Positions 24,385 to 34,790 of a DNA stretch of 64,000 bases are shown one piece after another. The notes beneath the pieces are model-generated. The model was not told where the DNA came from, searched no databases, and saw only the letters and a program-made list of their open reading frames with translations. Both the position numbers and the translations under genes were made by a program. The stretch is from Megascapheus bottae (lineage: Eukaryota; Chordata; Mammalia; Rodentia; Geomyidae): the NCBI GenBank assembly GCA_024803745.1, contig JANJXV010000016.1, forward strand, positions 40,529,001 to 40,593,000, read 5' to 3'. Each line of letters starts with the position of its first letter. The first letter of the stretch is position 1.

Positions 24385-27112
24385 ATTATACCGAATGAGA
24401 ATTGAGAAAAATAGTAATTTAAAGGTTGGGTATGCCTGATTTGTTAACAAAATTAAATCTGTGAGATTATTAAAACACTTGCATGGAGATGCATTAAGTG
24501 GCAGTCAGATTGCTTCTTTCATGTCTGTTAAAAAAATGCTCCACTTAAAAGTCAGATGGACATATTGCCCATATGCTGAAAAACAGGGTCATTGGCAATC
24601 CTGATGTTCTGAGTGCAGCAGAGAACTGCATTAGAATTTCTTTTGGTGATAGATAATATTCATCCTAAATAGTATTTCTGTATATTATCTTGTCTCTTAC
24701 ACTCTTGTCTTTCTCCCTGCCTCCATCCTGCAGTATATAAGTCCTTCGACACAGTTGACTGAGTCCATGTGTGTCACCAAACCATCCATGCTGGCTCCTT
24801 CCTGTAACAAGTTTGAGTCCATCAGAAGAATTCAAATAAAATTGTGCAGAAAGTGGTATGGGAACTCATGTCACATTTGGAAAACACAACTTCATCTCTC
24901 TGTTTTCTATTGTAAAAGCAAATGAGAAACCCATTAGAGCCATCAACACTAGCTGTAATAAGAGCAAGATAAACTCCTGCAGACTTTTAGTAACAAACAC
25001 CAATGGTTAGATCCCCCTATCAGGGCAGTAGATTGTGAATCACAATGTGATATGCCAACAACGATGCTAGAGGAAACAACTTAGAAAATTCTAAACCAAG
25101 AGGGTTGTCAGCTTGATAGGGGAAGCAGGAGTCCCAAAACACTGTGTCTGTGTGAGAGTACAGCACATGGATGGATGGACTGGAAAAATCGGAAAAAGTT
25201 GATATTTAAAACAAGCTTCAAGCGGCTAACAGCCAGAAAGCACAACTTTTCAAATTGAATGTCTTAAAAAGTCTTCAATTTTACCAGGTCAGGAGAGGTC
25301 AGTTGACCATTTGTGGAGTCGATAGTATGAATGGATGTTGCCTTTCTTTCAATGAGTTCTCCCATTAATGCTTGACCATTAACTCCTGCACTACAATGAT
25401 TCCCAAGGTGTTACCGGCCATTTAGTGGGAAACAAGTTTCATTAGATCATAGATCCAAGTGAAGAAATAATGCTACCTAAACTGAGATGAAGAATGAGAA
25501 TAGTTTGAACTTTTAAATAGACTTGCATATATAATGACATGAAAGAACCCTTTAAAGATGTCTTGGTGACATCTTAGAAAACTCAAAATGCCCGGACTGC
25601 TCTCAGAAAACGGAAAGAAACAAAAGGTTCTGTGCTTGCTCCTCACATCTCATGAGAATAATTAGGGCTTTTGTAGCAATAACCTTGTGGTATGCTTCAT
25701 TCATTAAGCATTTTAAGAATCAATTGACACCTGGCATTTCAGAGAGGATATCTTCAGTTATCTCAGTGGTCGTTTGGAATGAGAGCTGCCATCGATTTCA
25801 TTCTTGCCAGATCATTACGGCTAAGAATATGTTGTCTTTCTAAATCTACTTTGGGATCCATTAGGTGAGATACTGTCAGAGATCTAACTAGACTCCTTTG
25901 TCTATGAATTGATCGGAGCCTTCCTGATCCATGCTCATTAAAACCAGCTGTGCAAAGCATGTCTGAACTTCCATTCCCTTTGTTACTTTCAAATAGCATG
26001 TGAAGACACAGTCCATTTTTTCCAACTCTTCTCAATATAGTTCAAGACAATGCTCTCAGCACTGGAATTAGGTGAAACTGTTCAGTAAAATGTAAGTATA
26101 TATTAGGTCTTGCTATTAAGTTGGTGGATATCAAAGCTAGGATCACTTTTCAAGTCCATTTAGATTTAACTGACTTGCATGAAGTCCTTTTATTATTAGC
26201 TCTTAGCACAGCCAGGATTCTGATTTTTCTTATGTCACCATTCCTTGAATAATTTCATCCAGAACTGATGTGGATCATTGTACATAGCCTTTTGTTTCCT
26301 AACCATTTTTGATAGGGGTTCCTTTCAAACTCATACAAGCTTTAAGTTCATATGAAATTACATTTGATTTTTGCTACTGTATTATTTTTTTATCCTAACA
26401 TCATGTTCCTTCTGTGATTAAGAAATCGGTATGTAGATAAACCAAGATGAAAGCAAAAATCGACTATTGGATCCTCATCCTTGGAATACCAACGCATCTG
26501 GAGGTATAGAGGTAGATCGTTAGTTGAGATTCAATGATGATGAGACAAATTTGTTGCTAGGTAGGCATGCTTCTCCACTTTCACAAGAGTTCAGGATTTT
26601 CTTTGCAGGAAAAGCATCTATACGAAGAAGAGAGAGAGAGAGAGGCAATTTCACAGCGAGAGCTGCTGGCATATTTGGGTTCTAATTAAAAAAGGAAGCG
26701 TGTGAACAGAAGCGATAGCTAAGCCAGGCAGGAGGGAGGGTGGCTGGAAAGCCCACACGGCACATTTCTATGGGAGGGGAGTGACAACTGCTCTCTGTCT
26801 CCTTCCAAATACTAGAAATCAAATAAAAGGATGATGTTCTGGTGGGATGGAGAAAAACAGGAAGAAACCCAAATATATTTATCGAAAAAATATGATCTGG
26901 AAGTCAAATTAAGAAAATCTATCAAGAGGCAACAGAAGTGCCAAGCACAGGGGTCCCAAAATCTAAAATCAGAAGTAAGAAGGTGTTGCCAATGACGCAG
27001 CTGTTATCCTTGGGAGTTCTCTTCCCCTTTGCTGGATAACATCAGAGCCTTCAGCCTCACCAAATGATGAAAACCAACGACAGCCATAGCACCTGCAGGT
27101 TCCAAGAAGCAA
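24385..27112. other. Unique sequence, nothing recognised
   Basis: A short GA run lies near 26628-26643. Open frames at 25652-25843 and 25763-26035 overlap on opposite strands and have no recognisable motif. Confidence 0.45.
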
Positions 27113-27123
27113 GGAGTCATGTT

Positions 27124-27328
27124 CTTTTTTTGGGGGGGGGGTTGTATTGTTTTGTTTTGTTTGATCCTGGGACTTGGTCTCTGGGCCTGGAGCCACGGCA
27201 CCACTTCCAGGTTTCTGGTGGTTAATTGGATATAAGAGTCTCTCGGACTTTAGTGCCCAGGCTGGCTTTGAACCACGATCCTCAGCTCTCAGCCTCCTGA
27301 GTAGCTAGGATGACAGGCGTGAGCCACT
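27124..27328 (-). mobile_element. Composite B1-Geo SINE
   Basis: The minus strand reads a 7SL-like head ('ccagtggctcacgcctgtca', 'ctactcaggaggctgagagc'). A Geo-like part follows ('ggaagtggtgccgtggctcc') with a deletion in its middle. The target duplication ggagtcatgtt lies at 27113-27123 and 27329-27339. The same head-tail combination occurs at 37282-37540, so this is a family and not a single accident. Confidence 0.75.
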
Positions 27329-27339
27329 GGAGTCATGTT

Positions 27340-27817
27340 AGCAAAAGTGTGTGGTCACACCTATGTGCACATAAGCCCTGTTCATGCATGATACAGCTGA
27401 GGAATTTTCATTTCTCTTGCATTTCAAATGGCTCGTCCATTTGAAGTGTGATTGTGTCACCTCCTTTCCCATAAGTCTTTAGAGATAACGCTACTTCGGG
27501 TATTACTGATGACTCCCAGAGGCTCAACTTGTTCATCTTAATCCTGACCCAGAAGCCAGCTGCCAAATCTCACTTAAAGTACACTCGTGGCTGTAGAGCT
27601 GGTGTCATTCTGAAGGTAGATATTTCCTTCAAGGTTGGTTTTTAATTTTCCCTCTACTGATAGATTTGAAGGACTTCCTCTTATCTGAGAAGGAAATACA
27701 TTAGTTCTCCCAACATCCTTCCATGTGTAATTGAGGTTATGATATGTAGCAAAGGCATTGATTTAATTGCTTACTGATGTACATAAACTGAGACATCCAA
27801 CTGCAAAGGACATGTGA

Positions 27818-27819
<2 letters not shown>
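27340..27819. other. Unique sequence, nothing recognised
   Basis: No repeat, RNA gene or convincing open frame is seen. Confidence 0.45.

Positions 27820-27864
<45 letters not shown>
27820..27864 (+). repeat. (TG)n microsatellite
   Basis: A pure TG tract of about 45 bp. A possible, very decayed reversed ID-like segment follows at 27880-27960, which might make this an old SINE tail. Confidence 0.96.
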
Positions 27865-27866
<2 letters not shown>

Positions 27867-28552
27867 TGAGTGTAAAATATCTCTCCTTTTTGGTGACATT
27901 GAGATTTAAACTCAGTATCTTGTAGTAGTTACAATGACATGCTAACTCTGACCCATGCTTCCATCCCTATTTTTAGGCTAGGTTCTTAGTTTCCTCCAGA
28001 CACCATATTTGATCATTATTCTGTAGAGCGGAGTCGGTGTTGGGTTTTGTAAGAGGAACTGAGTATAGGGAGCCTTGGGGAGGTTTCTTACCTGCACCCT
28101 CAAGGGTGTAATATCACGTGAGCAAAGACCAGGCAGTTTGGAGATAGAGCATGTGCTGAGTAGAGAGCTGGCCGGGGGTCAGGTATTTTTCTTGGAGTGA
28201 AATGAGAAGGGAACAGTATGTTTTGAAATCTATGGCTTGTTTTAAGGCCTAAACAGACGGGCCAGAGGAAGCTAAGCAAAGAAGACAGTCATAAAGAAGC
28301 AAATCACAGAGAAGCCAACCACAGAGACGTCATTGCCAGGCTCCATGGGGTGGATGGGAAGAGGCACAGGGAAGATGACCCATTACAGAAGTCCCTGGAA
28401 GCCTTGAGACTGTGAAGTTCAAGATATTTGCAATGGAATTGAATGTGGCAAAGAAGAAGATATTCATATATTTTACCAGAACAATTAGAAGGCAACATTT
28501 CCTGAGGTCAAGGGGATTATAACAGAACATGTTTATTCTAGAGGAAATGCCG
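27865..28552. other. Unique sequence, nothing firm
   Basis: The possible decayed ID-like segment at 27880-27960 is too weak to annotate. The remainder shows no gene. Confidence 0.4.
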
Positions 28553-28712
28553 GTTTTTTTCTTCCTTCCTTCCTTCCTTCCTTCCTTCCTTCCTTCCTTC
28601 CTTCCTTCCTTCCTTCCTTTCTTTCTTCCTTCCTTCCTTCCTTCCTTCCTCCCTTCCTTTCCTTCCTTCCTTTCCTTTCTCCCATTCCTCCCTCCCTCAT
28701 TTCCTTCCTTCC
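28553..28712 (+). repeat. (TTCC)n polypyrimidine tract
   Basis: A long run of CTTC/TTCC units, first pure and then interrupted by CCC, TTT and CTC variants. One strand is almost all pyrimidine for about 150 bp, so it can form triplex (H-DNA). The 'PSFLPSFL' and 'RKEGRKEG' frames across it are repeat translations and not genes. Confidence 0.96.
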
Positions 28713-29574
28713 TCTCTTGGCCCTCACCTCATCCAAGGCTGACAAGCTCCCTCAGGATCTTTCGTACAGACAGAAATACAATATAGAGAAAATGTATGCT
28801 GTACATTAATCAACTCTCCACTGCCCTAGACTATCATTGATTCAGTCACATATTTATTTGTGTTAAGGTAAATCTTAACTTCTGTAGAGAATATATTAAT
28901 TATTTCTGGGTAAAGTATCATTGGTTCAAAACAGAGCAGCTTACAAAAGGCCATCATTTCTTTTAGAATCTGAGGAGTCTGGTGGAAATTATCTGAATGG
29001 GTCTAATTCGGAAGCTCTGAGACGTGTCCTCCACTCTTCCGAGTTCTGCCTCCAAGTCCAGTCACAGGTCTTCCTGTTGGCAAAAGGACTGGTCCTGGGC
29101 CCATGGATCTCACAACGGACAGCAGATGGCATGGGTTCCCTGTAAGTGTGTCACCCAGAGGGAGAGGGAGAAGGAGCCACCGTCTATCTAGCACCTAATG
29201 TTAGAAGAGATAAGTATCTATCATACGGCTTCTACTAATAAAAGTGAGCAAGTCGATCTCATGTTAAACTTTGAGAAATAGAACTCCGTTTCTTGAGGGG
29301 AATGGTATGAAGAACTGGTTGATATATTTTAAAAAAAAATCACTGAGAATGTGCTAACTCACATTTAATTTTGATAATTAGAATTAGGGACACAATCCAC
29401 ATTTTTTGCTTATATTCATATCAAAATTGTCAGAAATTGCCTAAAATATGAAAAATGAGGACAGTGCAGTAGAAATAGGATGCCTTCGTATGGAAGAATT
29501 TCTGAACTGGAGTCAGAATCCTTCTACTTACTAAATGTACTCATGGAGAAGTGTTTTTATTCTTTTTTTTTCTT
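28713..29574. other. Unique sequence, nothing recognised
   Basis: Short open frames at 28921-29145 (plus) and 29003-29194 (minus) overlap and have no recognised motif. Confidence 0.45.
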
Positions 29575-29650
29575 TTCCATATATATTTTTTTTATTTTAA
29601 TTAATAGAAGGGTTACATCACATTCGCCAGATGGAAGGTGCACACTGAGT
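29575..29650 (-). mobile_element. Very short L1 3' end
   Basis: T-rich tail, then 'aattaatagaagggttacat' and 'cgccagatggaaggtg', the same reversed 3' terminus as at 8691 and 41220. Only about 75 bp remain, and no clear target duplication is seen. Confidence 0.75.
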
Positions 29651-30382
29651 AACAAACATTTTTTTTAAAATATTGACTATTATGGTTATTTTTGGTATAA
29701 ATATGTATTACCTATTATGAATAGGTTCATTTTTTAGTATGAATATAACCCTTACTTTTCTGTTGTCGACCCAGTAATTAAGGAAACAATACAAGAATCA
29801 TTATAATACTGGGAGTTTACTTAAGCCAATCCATATTTGTACACATGGAGGTGTCAATAAAAGTGGATTAGTGGTTTTAGCTGACATGAGCATTGAGACA
29901 CGCAGTCAGGCAGGAAGTACACCATATGCATGGTGCATCTGGAAGCTGTGTGGTGGCACCTTAATTACTCGCCTAATGTCATTATGGCACCTAACTATTG
30001 GGAGACATATGGTAGCTTTTCCTCTTTGTGGTATTCTCCATTCTGGAGGGGTTGGCAGGTATCTATTATGAATCTTCTGCCAGCTGCAATCTGAGGATGT
30101 GATGCAGAAAGTTCATCTGAACAGAAGGACGTTCCCTTTGGTGTTTGACATGCTCTTCCTTTATCAGCATCAGCTTGTGAGAGAAATTCCATTTTCTGTG
30201 CTTTGCATCTCCTTCAAACCTGTTCTTACTAAAACACACGTGTGCGCGCTTCAGCGAAAATAATAAGATAAAAATGACTGTGATCTGTAAAAGGGAATTA
30301 TTTTTGCTTCTAGACCAATATCTAGAGTGGATGTAAGACCTATGCAAGGGGAAAAATTTCAAGACCCACCATGGGAAGAATA

Positions 30383-30384
<2 letters not shown>
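29651..30384. other. Unique sequence, nothing recognised
   Basis: Open frames at 29871-30071 (plus), 29995-30192 and 30066-30482 (minus) are unrelated to known families. The last of these runs through the CA repeat. Confidence 0.45.

Positions 30385-30426
<42 letters not shown>
30385..30426 (+). repeat. (CA)n microsatellite
   Basis: A pure CA tract of about 42 bp. Confidence 0.96.
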
Positions 30427-30428
<2 letters not shown>

Positions 30429-30859
30429 ATCACCAGCCCTTGGATATGAATACACTCCCAAAATAAAAGACAGCCCCTTCATCAGCAGCCAAAATCCAGG
30501 CTAAATTACAACATAAAACCCTCCGTCCACACGTTTGAATCCAAGTCGTAATAAAGAAGTTCTTGAACAGAATGAATTTGAACAAAGATCTTTCACCACA
30601 TTTCTAAAATACTTAATTTTCTGAAGGGATTATCATCTAGGTCAGAAGCTAAACTGAGTCAGCAAAAGCAGTTACACATTTAAATAACAAGAACAAGAAA
30701 ACTTGTCATAGGATAAGATATTGGAAATAAAATACTTAGGAAAGTTGGTGTGACTTTTAAGGTGTGATTGAAGCTGCAGATGGAGAGATGTAACTTGATT
30801 TCAGGCCAACAATCAGGTTACAATTTTTCTGTCATACATCGAGGCTACAGTTAATTTAA

Positions 30860-31200
30860 TTCATAAATATATAAGTAAATATTTTGGGTGGTATGCATGT
30901 GTATACAAATGCCTTTATTGAAATATGATAGACACAAGAGAAAACTCAAATAGTGTAGTTCCTTAGAAAGGCAAAATTAAAGTTCAACAAAACATTAAAG
31001 TTCAACAAAGTATTTGGAAGGACTAGGGTATAGTCAAAGGGAAAGGGCTAAGTGAATGAAGAGGAATGTAGGAGGAGAATGTCATCAAGAACTCAGTGTG
31101 TATCCTACAATATTAAGGAAGTGAAGGAAGGGTTAGGTTGAGAGGAATATTCTTGTTTAATGTGTTCAGAAAACTTTGTTTGACTTTTATGTCAGTGAAA
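30860..31200 (+). mobile_element. Probable L1 3' UTR fragment
   Basis: 'tataagtaaatattttgggt' and 'tagttccttagaaaggcaaa' parallel 'tataagtaaatatactgggt' and 'tagttccttataaaggcaaa' at 52685-52765, where they lie downstream of an ORF2 remnant. The distal end is uncertain. An 18-bp tandem duplication lies at 30976-31009. Confidence 0.6.
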
Positions 31201-32139
31201 TATAGAAAAATTCTTAATTTCAAATTTGTTTCTCTTTGATCAGAATCAAGTTGCAAATTGAAATGTGCTTTGAGATTTATCCCCCCTCCAAAAAAAGTGA
31301 CATTTTCTGCCTAATGTAAAAATAACCTTTGGTTTGCAATAATCTCCAGTTGTTCAGTAGCTATATAATAACCACTTACCACACCCCAACACTTTCTCAA
31401 AGTAAAATTAAGAATCAATATTAATGTCCCAAATATTTTCGGCAGTGAAAATACCTATGTTGGTTAACTGGAGTCTTCTGTGATGATTTTGATGCAGGAG
31501 CTTGGTGGCCGTTTTTGAAGGTGAATTGCCCTGCAATCACTTATATTGAAAAATGTCATCCTTTCTCACTCAGATTTCGTATTTTTGGATATTGTCCACT
31601 CATGATTATAATCACTTTACATCTCTAGGTTAGCTGTCATTTTGCCACCAACTCCTTCAGGCCCTGCTTTTGACCAACCAATAGGCCTGTTGTGTAATTT
31701 TGAAGATATAAACAGAATCTTCAAGACTACATCATTTCCCCCCTTGCTTAGTTCTCTGTAGTCATTTAGCAAAATAAATACATAACTTGCCTCATTATTT
31801 CTTACTATTGGGGCCCCTAGTAGGGCAGTAAATTAGTTCTCTTCTTGCTTTGTGGTGAACAAATCGAGAAATGCAGCAAAAAGTTGTATATTGTAGCCAA
31901 AATAATAGTACCATGACTCAAAAACTGTTGGAGATTGTGGTGTAATGGAATTCACTTAACTGAACCTTGAAATGAGGCCGCTACCCAGTGATAATGAGGC
32001 GTCAGAGGAGCTCTGCTATGAGGCAGAACTTCCATGTGTGTAACCCCAACTAGAGCAGAAAGAAGGCAGACACTGGGTGAGGCAGGGCTTTACCCCTCTC
32101 TTCCAGGAAAGTAAAGGCTGGTTTGTACTGAAGAGCTAC
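31201..32139. other. Unique sequence, nothing recognised
   Basis: AT-rich; no repeat family or open frame of interest. Confidence 0.4.
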
Positions 32140-32255
32140 AACTACAATAACATCTCTCACGATGTATTGTATTCATGAACTGCTTTGTTAAATGGCAACT
32201 TCTTTGTACAACTACTTAAAGATAAGAATAATAAAAAATAAGTTTTTAAAAGAGC
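32140..32255 (+). mobile_element. L1 3' terminus
   Basis: 'tattcatgaactgctttgtt' followed by 'ctttgtacaactactt' and an A-rich 'aataataaaaaataag' tail matches the 3' ends at 47620-47690 and 52860-52935. The body upstream is not recognised. Confidence 0.65.
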
Positions 32256-32639
32256 CTCCACCAGGATCAAGGCGGGAAGACATTCCCCCAGAATGCTTGT
32301 TTTCCTGACAGTAAAGGTTAAAGGAACCCTTTTCCTTCATGTAAGCAACTCAGAGCCTGTGAGGCATGCAGGCAGGAAAGGAAGAGGCTGTTTCATCTGG
32401 TCTGGAGTGATGGGGCTAGGATTGCTTGAGATGAGATTGCAATTGTGTGGTGCTATTTTTAGCGGCTCTATATTTAGGCAGAGAGCAGAGGGAATCTGGT
32501 TATAGAGAGACTATCATAGGCAAGTGAAAACTTCCAAGTAATTCCCATAGAGGTTTCATCTCCAGGAATGAAAGATGAGTTCTTCGTTACAGTGAAATGA
32601 TGGGTGGTCACTTTCCAATACATTCTTACATGCCATGTA
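32256..32639. other. Unique sequence, nothing recognised
   Basis: Open frames 32293-32505 (plus) and 32474-32716 (minus) have no recognised motif. Confidence 0.4.
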
Positions 32640-32765
32640 TTTATTATATAATTCATAGCTATTGTGTGCTTTGTGCTAAGCTTTTTACTTAGGTAACATT
32701 TGCTATCATTTAGCATTCACTAAGCTGATGAGATAGCTAGCATCAGGCAACATAGATGGAATACT
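32640..32765 (-). mobile_element. MIR SINE
   Basis: On the plus strand 'attgtgtgctttgtgctaag', 'ctttttacttaggtaacatt', a 'atcatttagcattcac' part and 'tgatgagatag' follow the reversed MIR pattern (tgtgccaggcactgttctaa, tttacat, catttaatcctcac, gatgagg). Heavy divergence fits an ancient copy. Confidence 0.5.
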
Positions 32766-33540
32766 GAGGTTGGCACAAGATATTAAAGATCAACTATCAG
32801 ATGACTAAAAAGCTCTCACACAGTAACAGAGACAAAAGAAAATTAAGCCTTAATTTAAGGTTTACTTTAAGGCTACCTTAGGTTAAGACTACAAAATTAT
32901 TGTCCTTTTTTGTTTTGTCAGATGCTCTATAATTTTTCAGCTATGCACATGAACGGAAAACATCTAAGTCATTTATTATTTTTATTATTTAATGTTCATT
33001 TGTATGAGTGGTTATTTCAGTTAATATTCTAGAAATGTGTATAGGATTTCAAAGTACTATTTCACAGTAACTTTCTTAGAACTTTTCTGAACTTTAATAT
33101 AATCAACTATGTGGACCACACATCTCTTTCCTGTAATGGTCATATTTCTCTGTTTAATGTATTTTTAAAGAGAAAAACACTATCCATTTCGTTTGAATTA
33201 ATTTGCAATGAAAAGTCTAACATATTACATAGGTGAAGTCTCTAGTTTTGAGGTAGGTAGTTAATTCTAGTAGTATATGCTATTGGAACATATCAATTAT
33301 GTTTTTAATATTGACATCTTAGTGCTGAAAGCATAGATCCTCAGGCTTTACCCAAAACACAGTCACAAAAAGCAATTCGGGAATGAGGTGAGCACTTACT
33401 AACAAATGGATACAACCAAGGGATACCCTATTCCTAAGACCCTCATAAATACTTTTGAGTCACTACAGTGAATTTTGGGGCTTCAAAGTGAGAAATGATG
33501 ACTGAAACAGAAGTAAAAGTGACATTTCAGAAGAAGGACT
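32766..33540. other. AT-rich sequence, nothing recognised
   Basis: No gene or repeat is recognised. Confidence 0.4.
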
Positions 33541-34790
33541 AAAATCTTAATGAAATAAAGTAAATGAAAAAAAGTAGACTGATATTTATATTCCAATTCT
33601 TGAAGAAAGAGCAGAAAAATAAAGGCAGAACGCAAAGGCAGATGCTTTTAGGCCAATCGACCTTCAGAAGTAGGAGACAGACGGAGGAAGAAACATGGAC
33701 TGGACTTCTGAGGCCAGGAGGAAGAGGAACTCCTGGCCTGAGGCTGGGGAAGAGGAGCCGGTGGGTGACATTTCTGGAGAAGGCTGGGATCAAGGCGGAG
33801 CTCGCAGGCACAGCACCCAGCTCATTTCTTTTCCAGCACAGCCTCGCAGGGTTGCCCCTGACAAGGGTCCCTCAGTCTTCTCAGAGAAGGACCACATCTT
33901 TCTCTGTGACCCAGAGGCCTTAGGCAGGAGACTGAGGAGTGCAAAGGACAAGAAGCTTACTTCCTCCTCCCCAGCAGGCAGCCCCCTTCCAGTCATTAGG
34001 AAACAGTGATGTCAGCCCTCCAGGGTCTGAGCATGGCCTGTGGCTCTGCAGGCGCAAGGCCTGGCTCTCCTGCAGCCTGGGCTCCAGCAGCCTGCCCACT
34101 CCACCCTCCACGACTCATCCCTGCTGCTCTCCCCACAGCGCCAAGCCATTTCCAACCTCCACCCTGGGTGGCACCTTGGACAGGCGGGAAGGGGGGTCTG
34201 AGCCCCTGTCTTGGTGGTGGAGGGAGCCTGGTGAGTTCTGGACCAGGGGAAGGGAGGGGAAGGTCCGTTCTGTGCTGACCTCACTCTGTCTTTCCACCCT
34301 GGCCTCCCCATCCCCACACTGCCTCCTGTCGTAGCGTTTTCAAATCTCTCTTGCATTTCCCCTGGGCACTGTCCTTTGCCACGCATCTCGCTAACCTTGT
34401 AAGTCCTCTCAAGGCGACTGAAATGTGCACGCCTTTCCCTGCTTTCTTGCTCCCCTAGCAATCCCCACATCAAGCACTGTGGTGTCTTCATTTTCCTTCC
34501 TGCATTACTGCTTTCCGTGTATATTTTTATTATCTTCAAGGAGTTGTCATTTAACGACGCAGATTGTAAATAGAATGTATCTTGATCCACACTCTCACCC
34601 ATCCCTCCCCTACCCACCTGGCTCTCTCTCTCTCTCTTTCATTTTGAAAGATACACATCAATTCTTGACAGCATTCTCCCCCTCTTCTCCTCTTCACTGT
34701 TGACCCCCCACTCCACCTCTTTTGGGGAAACACTTCCTGTGTTCTTAAATTTCGATTTCTTCCAACCAAGCCTTTGAGTGGCTTAAAAAT
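33541..34790. other. GC-richer block with overlapping open frames
   Basis: Several open frames overlap on both strands, the longest being 201 codons (34012-34617 minus) and 131 codons (33939-34334 plus). None has a recognised domain, and opposite-strand openness argues for composition and not coding. Splice-like signals near 34138 and 34231 are described separately. A lncRNA exon, an old retrocopy or plain unique sequence all remain possible. Confidence 0.3.
34139..34230 (+). other. Candidate exon (unproven)
   Basis: A pyrimidine-rich acceptor, 'ctgctgctctccccacag', ends at 34138 and a perfect 'gtgagt' donor begins at 34231. The 92-bp interval is not a multiple of three, so a coding cassette is less likely than a non-coding exon or chance. 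No partner exon can be identified. Confidence 0.2.

Noticed and set aside
27880..27960. Possible reversed ID-like segment after the TG repeat
   Set aside because: Similarity is too weak to separate from chance.
28529..28786. Open frames with PSFL and RKEG repeats
   Set aside because: They are translations of the TTCC tract in both directions.
34012..34617. 201-codon minus-strand frame, the longest in the window
   Set aside because: It overlaps plus-strand frames of similar openness, has no recognised motif and lies in GC-richer sequence where stops are rarer.
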